DNA of 64,000 nucleotides from Lunularia cruciata (lineage: Eukaryota; Streptophyta; Marchantiopsida; Lunulariales; Lunulariaceae), in NCBI GenBank assembly GCA_948567375.1, contig OX419758.1:38941001-39005000 (forward strand), in the 5' to 3' direction. The translations under genes and the position numbers were made by a program. This document shows positions 46,091 to 55,520 of the stretch, piece by piece (the first letter of the stretch is position 1; each line of letters starts with the position of its first letter). The notes under the pieces were generated by a model, which did not search any database, had not been told where the DNA came from, and saw only the letters and a program-made list of their open reading frames with translations.

Positions 46091-46929
46091 TCTCTCCTTC
46101 CAATAGTATGCTCTTTTTACTTTTCCTTCTTGCAACTCTACTTTGTTAAGGTTTGAAGATCAAAACTAATTGTTGAATTATTCTTTCTTTTATTTTAAAA
46201 TTTGATGAATTCCTTGATGTAAAATCACTCCTGCATTTAATAGAGCACCCTTATCTTCTTCTTCATGTACTCTTTTATTTATTTATAGACCAACTTGACC
46301 TAATATACTTTTTTTTAGGAAGAAATGGGAACAAGCCACCATGTATTGTTCATTTTTTTTAATACCAGAGTCTATTTCCCTTTGCATGGCACTTCTCCGT
46401 TCCACCCATGAGAATGGAGAATTGCTTGGCTCTCCTTCCACTAGGTTAACTTGGTAGGCTTACAAGTATCTAGGTTGGATTTGCTCAACCTTCTAATTGG
46501 AATTGAAGGAAGTTGAGTAGGTGTAGTGAACTGATCACTATTGTCCAGTTTTGTTGATGGAGGCTTCACTAATTATAGGAGTTATATCAGTGTGGGGCTC
46601 AATGTCAACATGTGCTTCATACCTATCAAGAACAAAAGTAGATATAGAAGTTCTAGTTTATAGTTGATTCTCTTTAGTTTGAATCTCTTGATCTAGTGAA
46701 GAAATTTCTAGCATATCAAAAATAGGTAAGAATGGACCTGGTCAAATAATAGGATCATATTTAAATTGAGGAGTTGCAAGAACTAGTTTTTAGTTTATAA
46801 CTAGAAAGAGTATGACTAATCTCATCAAAAAGAACAGTACAAGCTACAACTATTTTCTAGAGGGATGGGTCATCACCTGAAGGCTTGAGATAAAGTATAA
46901 TATCTGTCAAGCTTTCACATATTGTTTTT

Positions 46930-47425
46930 AGATTTTACTTGTCATGTTCAAGCTTATTGACATGTAAAACAATATTGCAACTAAATACATATAGGTACAA
47001 GAGATCAAGTAAATTATCAACTTTTGATAAGAAGTGATACTTGAATTTACTTTGGTAGATGATAAATATATGAGGCAGTCGGCTGTGTCCAGAACCTCCC
47101 CCATATGCTCTCTTGGCACATCTCCTTTTAATACTATGATTTTTTCCCCTCTTGCAAATATTCTTTTTCTTTTTGGCTACTTTTGTTGGAGTTTAAAGTC
47201 TAATGGGAATTGTTGAAGTTTTCTTTCTTGTCTAATAAATTTTATGATTTCCTTTGATAATAAGTTCACCTCCTTGATCCAATCGAAGCACTTTAATCAT
47301 CTCCTCTATTTAGATTTTTAATCATAGCCTTGAAGTTAAAGAAGACCACAAATGCTTCATGATTTTGCGAACCTCAAAAAATCATCAGTAAAGGTCAAGA
47401 AATACCTATCACAATTACGATTCTA
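46930..47425 (-). pseudogene. Copia-2 integrase fragment
   Basis: The minus strand at about 47420-47385 encodes CDRYFLTFTDDFLRF, the copia integrase core motif around the first catalytic Asp. The GGE motif before the second Asp/Glu region follows near 47265. Then the frame 47119-46928 has REHMGEVLDTADCLIYLSSTKV, matching the usual WGEAV-x-TA-x-YL-x-N-x-x-PTK segment. Several stops and frame changes lie between. Integrase would insert the cDNA; this copy is inactive. Confidence 0.75.
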
Positions 47426-48229
47426 TGGGAAAAAATACACATACATTAATAAAATTCACTTCATAGATTTGAGTAGCTCTTCAAGATTTAATTCTTTCAC
47501 TCTTTCTGGATAACTCTCCCTAAGTTTTATTTCCAATTTATTATCCAAAGCACATGGTTGTGACTAAAGGAAATGGTTCGGGATGAATTCCTTTTGCTAC
47601 CCTTTGTATTCAATTGATGATTTTTGAAGTCAAGTGATGCAGACTAGAATACTTCAAAATTCCAAGTCACTTATGCCAGAGAACATTAGTTTCTATAATT
47701 GAATAATTGACCATGCTACCTTTAGGGTTAACCTTTTCTAGTCTTTTTTAGAAATAGCATCAAGTTTAAATAATCCTTTCTTCTGCTTTTAAAATATCTC
47801 CAGTGTTGGTTTTCCAAATATTACACATTTTATTGAATCAAAGATAATAAAAAATTCTTGATCAGCAAGAATACCTTCAAGAATAGGTTTTCTGTGAAGC
47901 CAGCAATATAAAATACTTGTAAAGTTTCTTTATTTGTCCATTTTTCATATCAGATATCAAAAAAATTGGTGTGTATTTCTATCAGTTGCTTTTATATTAA
48001 CTTGATTACCTAAAGTCCTTATGCTATCTAAAGATTCAGTGTGTCTTGTGGAGTGCTTGGAATAGGCTGAATATTATGTATCAAGAGTTGTATCTTTCTC
48101 CATAGCCATTGCATCTAGGGTAACCTAAGATTATTTATTCTTGGTTTATTTTTTACTAAATATGGATCAAGTTCAAATTCAGAATGCGATGCAATGAGCT
48201 TCTCCTTCTTGGTCAGATTGTGGTTGTGT

Positions 48230-48700
48230 CCATGTGCATCAAAAAAATTCTCTTTCGCGATCCTAATTGACATTGATCAGAAAGGAGTATTCATTTCCAT
48301 TATAATCTCCCTTGATCTCTTTCTTGTAGGACTTACTAAACTTGAGCACATGGCCTCCACAATATTTTTTTCTCAACTGCCTTCCATTTATTGCAAATAA
48401 GATTAAACACCGCAACTCTTTCAAAAGAGGTAGAGCCTTTTCAGCTGATAAGATATGTCTAAAATGATTGAATCTCTCTGTTATAGAGTTGATGATATGT
48501 TCAATAAATATTTGAATACTGCAAAATTTGTTACATTTGGTAATTTGGCTGGTTAGGTCCTTGAATTGCTTCATGAATTTTGCGAGTGGCACCTTCTCCC
48601 ATATTCAAGTTACGAAACTACTCTGTGAAGCTAATCTTTTGGCTAACCCTAAATTGTGTGTAACCTAGAAGATCTATAATTATTTCTAACGTTCTTGTTG
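48230..48700 (-). pseudogene. Copia-2 gag
   Basis: The minus-strand frame 48592-48263 (109 codons) matches the copia gag (UBN2-type) capsid region: KFMKQFKDLTSQITKCNK, IEHIINSITERFNHFRHILS, AEKALPLLKELR, RQLRKKYC. A degenerate Cys-His region (KYCGGHVLKF) stands where the zinc knuckle is expected. The upstream N-terminal part is broken. Confidence 0.8.
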
Positions 48701-49640
48701 CTCTTTTGCATAGAGTATGTATGGAATAATCATAAATGCTACTGGAGCTCAATAAGAAGGCAACGAATTCCCCCTCTACTTGCTAGATAAGCTAATGATA
48801 ATCTACGGAGTCTCAATACTCTTGTAAAAATTTGTGCAGTCTTGATACTTGTTGCTATCGGTGTAGTACCAGCTGGACCTATTAGGATCTAGCTCTACAA
48901 ACTCCTAGAGATCATCATGCTCAAAGAAATTCTATACTCTCAACTTCCAAGTGATATAGTTAGACGATCCTACAATTCTATCTCCCTCATTGAGAATGGA
49001 CTTATCTCTGTTGATATTCTCAGTGAAGACAGATAGTGGCAAAAACAATACCAAAGATTGAAACAAATTAGTGATTATTCAATACACTGTTATACAGTGT
49101 TCTATGATCTTTACTATATTTCTTTATAATTTGCCATAAAAATTTAGAGGTATTTCACAATCATGAAATTACAAGTACAAAGTCCCATACCAGCCTTGTG
49201 TTTCGATATAGTCACAGACTTCATGTACCTTTGTGTTCTGATACATTCATATACTGCTCTTACTAATGATCTAATAAATATGTTTGAACAGGGTAACAAC
49301 CGTTAAGTACATATTGAATTTTTAATGAGGGGTGAAAACTAAACACATTGAAGGGGATAACAATATCTAATGATTGGCTAATGAGTGGTAAGAACTACAA
49401 ACAAAATGAATATCAAAATAGAATGACTTGGCTAATTAATGAATGGAGGAAAGAAAAAAAAAAGATAAGGTAAGTAAGGCTAATGAAAGAGAGGCGAAAA
49501 ACTAAACACATTCAAGGAGATGACCGTGAATAACTTGAGTGGACAGTTAACATGTACGATCATGTATCGACAATGAGCATTGGTAATATCATGAAACAAT
49601 GCTTCTTGAAGTTCGATCGTGAATCTCTTGTGCTCTGCGC
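48701..49640. other. AT-rich flank of copia-2 with an internal duplication
   Basis: No genes. A block containing GAAAACTAAACACATT-CAAGG near 49325-49345 recurs near 49497-49520, about 170 bp apart. This is the AT-rich, CG-poor side of the compartment border at about 49600. Confidence 0.5.
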
Positions 49641-49643
49641 GCA

Positions 49644-49862
49644 TTAACTTTTCTCATCACTCTTACTTGCTTGAAGAAGAAAAGTCCAGTCCGTTTTCGT
49701 CACTAGTGGCAGGTTTGGGAACTCGGAAGGGACGTTCAGACGAGGCATACGGTCCACCGGGGTCTGGCTGCAGGATGTGATACAGGAAAGGTTCTCCTGG
49801 AGCCGTACGAATGCAGGCTCCCAACCAGTTCGCTCTTCCCTCATTTTCTTAGGACAACCCAA
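49644..49862 (-). CDS. Short frame next to the hairpin-repeat cluster, unknown
   Basis: 72 codons on the minus strand, from MGCPKKMREERTGWEPAFVRLQ to the stop at 49644. Its composition is balanced and protein-like, with two Cys and a Trp-Glu-Pro motif, and it looks neither repetitive nor chance-like. No domain recognised. It ends next to the 48-bp repeat family and may share its origin, possibly organellar or transposon-derived. Confidence 0.25.
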   Translation of the reverse strand: MGCPKKMREERTGWEPAFVRLQENLSCITSCSQTPVDRMPRLNVPSEFPNLPLVTKTDWTFLLQASKSDEKS

Positions 49863-49896
49863 TTCGATGCTGACATGAGGAGGTGCTAAAGAGAAG

Positions 49897-49944
49897 AAGG
49901 CGACCGCGTAGAAAAGACGAAGGATGGGAAGACCCCATCACGCC
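49897..49944 (+). repeat. 48-bp repeat R48, copy 1
   Basis: Starts AAGGCGACCGCGTAG and ends GGGAAGACCCCATCACGCC. Its reverse complement is at 50084-50131 with about five differences. It is GC-rich, against AT-rich flanks. Confidence 0.9.
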
Positions 49945-50064
49945 GTACTAAGGGGAAAAAAAAAAGAAGGTAAAATGGGGCTAAGCCGCTATAGAGTCTA
50001 GGTGAAAAATCTGCCCTATCGCACCTATAAGATGCTAAAGAGGGAAAATACTAAAACATTCGCA

Positions 50065-50084
50065 CCTACTTATTAGTAAGTAGG
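50065..50084. repeat. Hairpin CCTACTTA-TTAG-TAAGTAGG
   Basis: A perfect 8-bp stem with a 4-nt loop, directly before R48 copy 2. A second hairpin with the same loop (TACTTA-TTAG-TAAGTA, 50133-50148) lies directly after it, so R48 copy 2 is framed by two matching hairpins. Confidence 0.95.
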
Positions 50085-50131
50085 GCTTGATGGGGTCTTC
50101 CCATCCTTCAGTTTTACTACGCGGTCGCCTT
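50084..50131 (-). repeat. 48-bp repeat R48, copy 2 (inverted)
   Basis: Reverse complement of copy 1 at 49897-49944. With copy 1 it forms a 48-bp inverted repeat around a 139-bp spacer. Flanked on both sides by the TTAG-loop hairpins. Confidence 0.9.
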
Positions 50132-50148
50132 TTACTTATTAGTAAGTA

Positions 50149-50530
50149 TAGGGCATGAGTTCTCATAAGAACTCCGCCCCATAAGAATTCTCACCATCGA
50201 GTCATCTGGAGCATGATACTGTACCTTTTGAGGGATTAGATGATCCAGATAATTTCCAATAACAGTTTGAGGGATTTGCTAGAGTTATGTGGGCTCAGAA
50301 TGACAGACTAACTGACTTTAGGGTGTTCCCCAGGTCCTTCAGGCTTTCACATCCAGATTCAGGTAAGAAAGGTTACCGGTCAAACCATGACAAAACTGAG
50401 TTCCACCGCCAGGATTAGTGCCTACTAACTTACTTGACAGTAGTAGCATTTGCTTGTCAAGCCCGACAAATTGACTTGCAGTTCAGAAGAGGAGACCTAC
50501 GTTAAACAGCTACAAATAGGAGAAAGCCAT
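50149..50530 (+). pseudogene. Possible gag-like fragment
   Basis: Around 50210-50330 the plus strand reads DTVPFEGLDDPDNFQ, a stop, then QFEGFARVMWAQNDRLTDFRVF. The acidic start and the W-x-x-x-DRLTDFR pattern faintly resemble plant retrotransposon gag N-termini. Only about 50 residues are readable. It could be chance. Confidence 0.2.
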
Positions 50531-50544
50531 CACGTAGGATAACA

Positions 50545-50640
50545 AGAAGGATGGGAAGACCCTATCGAGCCATACAAGGATAAAACGCAAGAGGTAAAAT
50601 GGGGCTAAGCCCGAATAGCATCTGTATGAGAAATAGAAAT
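50545..50640 (+). repeat. R48 copy 3 with downstream direct repeat
   Basis: GAAGGATGGGAAGACCCTAT repeats the second half of R48 copy 1. The following AGGTAAAATGGGGCTAAGCC (about 50590-50610) repeats 49971-49990. So a roughly 90-bp tract downstream of copy 1 (49918-50010) was also duplicated here in direct orientation, about 75% identical. Confidence 0.85.
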
Positions 50641-51455
50641 AGCAGTCTATAATAGCTAACAGCTAGAAATAAGCTTTGTAGTTTCCAGGAGCTTGAGTCC
50701 TATGCTGTACTGCCTTCAGCCATCCCACAACTGGTGGGAAAGCTCCAAAGTCCAGAAGTCGTGTCGTCGTGACCCATATCAGGAAAATTGCATATGCGCT
50801 CTTCTCTGTGAGTTCGAAGCCTCTATTAGGTTCAAGTGGATGTAATCAAAATTGATCCAGAAAGTTCTCATCGAAAGTAGATTCAATATTTGCCAGTTAT
50901 TGATACTTCAACTCCAAGTCCATCAAGTAGAAATCTTCTGTAGCAACAGAGTCTTCGACTTCTTATAATCGGGAGTTTGAAAACATGAAGAATTCTCACT
51001 CAGAGAATCAAGGTGACTTTGTGACAACACTGGAATCCCCCGATAATACAGTTATCCAATGCTTGTGGAGTAGGTTTCTCTCAGAGAAATTTACCCGCAT
51101 TAGCTCAACTGCAGCATTCCAAGCGATTCGTCCGGCCCAACATAAAGAGGATTATAACTCAGAAACAATAGGTAATATTCAAGGGCGTCCTTCCCACATC
51201 TGCCCCCCGAGAGATCTACATATGCCATCCAGGGAAACGTGTGCCCAATTTCCTTCACTCTGCCTATGGAACTTCTTCAACCCGTCATTCTGCTTACGAT
51301 CTCTTCCTTACAATTTGTGAACGATGAATATCCTACATAGCTTCTCCTAAATTCCTGCAATCCAAGTGAACAATAGAAGCCGAGAAATATCGGTTCTAGT
51401 TTTAGTCGACTTTTAAATAATGAAATTGCCTTGATCATGATGATGATCAAGACAA
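50641..51455. other. Upstream flank of germin relic 2
   Basis: Mixed-composition DNA with CG dinucleotides. A 111-codon plus-strand frame (50985-51320) has protein-like composition but no recognisable domain, and no other support. A small palindromic repeat (ATGATCAAGACAATTTCATG region versus AAATTGCCTTGATCAT) lies at 51422-51460. Confidence 0.4.
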
Positions 51456-51459
51456 TTTC

Positions 51460-51972
51460 ATGACTTGTTTAGTTCTTGCTGTCGGTGCAGTTGCAAGTAT
51501 CACGTCCGCCACATTGGTTCAGACATCCGATCCTGACCCTCTTCAAGACTTCTGCATTACAGATCTCGTTGCAGGACCGACCGTTAATGGTTTCCTATCC
51601 AAATGCGCCGGCCTTGCAACCAGCTAGCACTTTGCATTTCCTGGACTTGCCAACGCTGCAAACATTACAGCGGGAAATGCTTTCGCTCATGTGCAATGTT
51701 GGCCTTTGTCGGTCAGTGGCCTGCCCTCAACACCTTTGGTCTCCCGGTACCAGCAACTTTGGGAAACGACGGTAGCATAAGTAACAAACTGTGTGCAAAG
51801 GTGGTGAAGAAACGAGAAGCTTTCATTTTCCCCCGAAGAATGTTACATTTTCAGTTGAACAAGAGGTGGTGACTGCAGCCACTCTGAATATGTTTAACAG
51901 TCAGAATCCTGGCATCCAGTTGATGCCTACAGCATTGTTTCGCGCTGGTGCAGATCCGGCCCTGTTGAACTA
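51460..51972 (+). pseudogene. Germin-like protein pseudogene 2 (cupin core partly deleted)
   Basis: Opens with a secretory signal-like leader (MTCLVLAVGAVASITSA), then the mature N-terminus DPDPLQDFCITDL and PTVNGFLSK, all typical of germin-like proteins. A TAG at 51625-51627 interrupts, followed in frame by HFAFPGLANAANITAGNAFAH with a conserved N-glycosylation site. After a frame change the sequence passes from QWPALNTFGLPV straight to NDGSISNKLCAKVVKK. The 40-odd residues that normally hold the H-x-H metal ligands and the ARVDFAPGG strand are missing. The C-terminus has the FIFPRRMLHFQLN and NPGIQLMPTALF motifs. So it carries both a stop and a domain-breaking deletion. Intact relatives are cell-wall Mn cupins. 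Confidence 0.88.
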
Positions 51973-52440
51973 ATTATATTTTCATGAACGACTACCAGGT
52001 CGCTACTATTATCTTCAACATTACTTGACCGACAGTAGAAATGTTGTAGCTAGAAGTTCTAAATTTTGATTAACGCACTGAATACTTTGTTTCACAGCGC
52101 GGCAGTCAATCAATCATAAGATCCTGATTCCAATTGGAGCTCCTCAATTGTCAACTCAGATTCGGACTCTTGAATGTGCCAACTTCATTATTTTCTCATG
52201 GAAAGAGTTTTATGTCAAGTATTCCCGTACGATGGAACCATCTTGCCAGACTGGGAATCCTTTCATCTAGCACTATACAAATACCCGCAAAATGTCTCCC
52301 AAGACATTGGTGCTAAAATATAACCACAGTAACTGTTCTGGAGATGTATTGGAATGGCATACGATAATCAAGCGGAAATTGATCTAGACGCAAAGTTCAA
52401 AACCTTGACCAATCGGTCATTCGCAGCTACTAGCACTGAG
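51973..52440. other. Intergenic region between germin relic 2 and the membrane-protein gene
   Basis: The first 60 bp resemble the flank after germin relic 1 (TTTCATGAACGACTACCAGGTCGCT versus CCTTTCGTGAAAGACGACCAGAAGGCT). The rest, at the 3' end of the minus-strand gene, would include its polyadenylation region. No gene seen. Confidence 0.45.
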
Positions 52441-52443
52441 AAT

Positions 52444-54763
52444 TTATTGAAAGCTTTTGAGGGAAGCACTAAGACAACTGTTAATCACAGTTGTGATCAT
52501 TTTGAACGGAGTGATCCAGATAGAGCTACTTATCATCCGATCTTCTTCGGTGACAAAAATCTCCTCCGCATCGATAATATCTATAGAAACGAATTCATCA
52601 GGAATCTCTATCACCACAAGATCCTGCTCTGAAACAACAGTTTCTTCTTCTAAATTATCAGAGATCACAAAATCATCAGGAATGTCTATCCAGACAAAGT
52701 GGTGATGTCTTTCCAGTGATGCGTACTCCCTCGTGTGAGAATCCGGAAACGTTATACTTTCGCCGGTCATGTGGGCTCCAATGTCGTAAGTACGGATGCC
52801 TTTGAGGTCCTGCATTCGAAACCATACATGTTACATAAATCATATTTGATCGGAATGTGAGGCATCAAACAACCGATGCATCCTCTAGTGATCTGAAACC
52901 CAGTTCACTGACACTCCAGTACTTCCCACTCAAAACATACAGGTCCTGGAACAAAGCTACGTACAATTTAATTCGCTACCAGCGTAATCTTGATCTGCTT
53001 ACCAGAAACGCAGTTGCTGCTGGAAGAAGGTGAACAACTTGCGAGCATGTCAGCTGTTCAGATGACTCTTCGATATGAATTGGTTGATTGGGTTCATAGG
53101 CATCAGCATAATGGCTTTCATCTTCAGCTGTATAGTCTTCAAGGAACTTGTACGACTGCGATTCGATATCTTCACAAACACAATGAGAGGACCACAACCC
53201 CTCCCATAGCCTGTTGGTGATGTCCTGAATATCCCAGTGCTCTGTTGACATGTAGATCAGCCAGGACATTGTAACTGTGGTTTCTGGGCCTACAACAACT
53301 GACTTGACGCTGACAATGAGCACCTCTTTCTTCATCAGGCCATGCTTTCCACACTCACTTCGGTCCAGATATTCGGTAATGATGATGGCTTCGATGGACT
53401 GGTTGGAAAGACAGCCGACATTACATCCTCTGCAGATCACGGTGACCGAGAAAATTGTACCTGTGGTGCTACCACTATCCTCGATTACGAAATGCACGCG
53501 GAACAGGAGTATCTCCGGGACCTCATTAATCTGGGGCGGCTGCCCACATCCAGTAATGTCCAAATATCCAGCAGCTGTGATGCTGATGGCCTTCTGGTTA
53601 TGAACACAGTTGATAAACAGCGTCAGTGAGATGGTTCATTTGAGTGGACTCCATAAGAAAGCAGATGGTTCACTACACTATTCTAGCGGATGAGATAATA
53701 TTTTGATATTCACAACTAACCTTCAATATGCTTGTCCTGTCCAAACCGCACGCTTGGTTGACTTGACGAAGCACTCCATGTACAGCGTTTCTCATAGTAT
53801 CGATGATTTGGATGGTATCCAAGAAATTAATTGGAGTCTCAACAGCACCGCTGAAAAGGCACTTGAAGATCCAGAATGGATCAATAAAGGGAGATGTGAT
53901 TATCTCACCAACTGCAGCCAATTCGTTATTTGACACAGGGGATGGCATAGGAAACGACCCAATTTCCGTCCCGAAAGTTCTCTCTGTAACTTTTGACTGT
54001 GTCTCCATTGATGAATTGATAGTACTTTCTGGAAACACAGCTGCTGATGAAAGTCGAGTGGCCCCATACGTGATGAAATCTCCAACGCCCAGCATAACCT
54101 TCGTGCGCGCTGACGGAGTATCGCCCTGCGCGCAGAACTTAGTATATATGTAGAGATGCAAACTTACTCTCGATATTAAAGCACGAGTACATTGCAAGGC
54201 GTTCTGAGCATCACGGAGTCAACAGGGATGGATACCTGCGAGTAGTTCTGTAAGAACACTTCCAGCATATCTGTGTCGCAGAATAAGCCAGTGGTTGGGA
54301 TCAATGCGACCACGATATTTCTAGATGATTGACGATTGTTGTGTAGGCACTGAGAATCTTCGATGTACTGAGTGACATGCTCTACAGGATGCTCGGTTCT
54401 GATATTGGAGATCCCGAATCGATGAAGAGTGATGTTCTTCAAGAACTGAAGTAAAGCCAGTGTACACACGAGAACCACTGCCATTGGCACTTGGGGCACC
54501 AAGAGACCATAAAGAGCACAAGCAAGTATAGCGCTCGGGATTGACTCTTGTTGCAGATCGTTCCATATCCAAAATGACTCGAAGGTGGTAACCATCATAT
54601 GGATTAGCTTCTGAACGAGAGCCTGAGCGCTCAGTCCTGTCATCATTCTAAGACAGAATGGTCGCAAGAACGAACAGAGAAAGCCTGACAAGACGTGCAC
54701 AAGTAGTAAAATCACCACTAACACTTGCAGTTCTGTCCAGGAGAAGAACTTGCTGAGTAACAT
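52444..54763 (-). CDS. Multi-exon membrane protein, unknown family (best intact gene)
   Basis: Exons by frame and splice sites: 54763-54236, 54203-53721, 53593-53003, 52945-52874, 52809-52444, all phase 0, introns 32, 127, 57 and 64 nt with GT-AG ends. An in-frame stop precedes Met 54763, so that start is well placed. The protein would be about 670 residues: a transmembrane segment at about 12-33, an amphipathic stretch, and one or two membrane segments at about 75-108. A soluble middle follows, then an acidic C-terminus with an internal repeat (FVWIDIPDDFVISD and LVVIEIPDEFVSID). No exon contains a stop. The weak point is the first intron: 32 nt is below normal spliceosomal size, so the 54236/54203 junction may instead be a one-base frameshift. 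A GT-AG stretch of 42 nt (54126-54167) inside exon 2 is in frame either way. Family not recognised. It is the only coding unit here without decay. Confidence 0.6.
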
Positions 54764-55140
54764 CCTGATGATGTGCTTAAAAACGTGTAAAATGTATCCA
54801 AACTATGAGTGGAACGTATGCAATCTAACGATACAAGTCTCGCGCGAGGTAGCGATCAGAACGCTCTATAACAGTTATGTGAACTCTGAGAAGGCGAACT
54901 CGAGAAGGTAAAGTCTAAAAGACAGAAATGCATGCGGGAACAGACAGGAATATGTATACTCCTACTATTTCGTGGACTTCAACCCTAAACTGGACCGGTA
55001 TAAATTTCAAATTTCAGGTTTGTGGAATTAGTTCGAGGGCCACCATACACCACCGATTCAAAACCATAATTCGGTTCAATACAAGTAAAAAAATTTCATT
55101 CATTATCTCTACCAACGTATATATAGAAAGAACAAGCGAA
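54764..55140. promoter_or_regulatory. Upstream region of the membrane-protein gene
   Basis: The 5' flank of the minus-strand gene and the only place its promoter can be. No clear TATA box or start element was identified, so this is called by position alone. A frame at 54928-55149 on the plus strand has no support. Confidence 0.3.
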
Positions 55141-55149
55141 ACACATTAA

Positions 55150-55520
55150 AGGCAAGGAACCTGGTACTACTGGAGTGTATTCTACGAGATGGGAAAGACA
55201 CCGTTGGAGAGGAAAGGGTAGTTGAAGATTACCTCTGGGCAGCATGGTCAGATATTATCTGGGCAGATATCCAAGCAACGAGACCTGTGCAGGAAACCAC
55301 AATTTCCCTCTGGAGAATTAGCCCGACGGAAGTGCTCGAGATCTTGCCTGAGATCTCCCGTCTTCATCCGTTAAGAAGGCTCAGCTTACATCCGTTTTGG
55401 AGAGTCTCTCTTCCACGGGCAGACCACGACTGCATACCGCAGCTCTGCGCCATCTCACTCTTAACCAGATGCGCAATTGCTTCCATTGCTGCCGAAGTAT
55501 TCCTGTCGACGAGGTAAAAC
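55150..55520 (+). pseudogene. Possible LRR or F-box-associated exon fragment
   Basis: The plus frame at about 55165-55515 is open with protein-like composition: WAAWSDIIWADIQATRP, then EVLEILPEISRLHPLRRLSL, a Leu-rich pattern as in ribonuclease-inhibitor-type repeats, and a Cys/Ala-rich end. A donor-like GAG|GTAAAAC follows at 55512. It is too short to assign: one or two irregular LRRs at most. It may be an exon of a gene whose other parts are lost. Confidence 0.3.

Larger units (their letters stand above)
46100..48700 (-). mobile_element. Ty1/copia retrotransposon 2 (degenerate)
   Basis: Minus-strand copia remains in the order gag (48700-48230), protease and pre-integrase (48100-47480), integrase (47420-46930), and linker (46930-46360). 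RT was not recognised to the left of 46360, so the element is truncated there. A second weak match to the integrase GGEF region near 46220-46130 suggests a tandem or nested fragment. No LTRs could be defined. The long AT-rich leader at 48700-49300 may contain one. Confidence 0.7.

Noticed and set aside
53277-54153. Plus-strand frames of 95-116 codons
   Set aside because: They are complements of exons 2 and 3 of the minus-strand membrane-protein gene, whose exons have better frames and splice sites.
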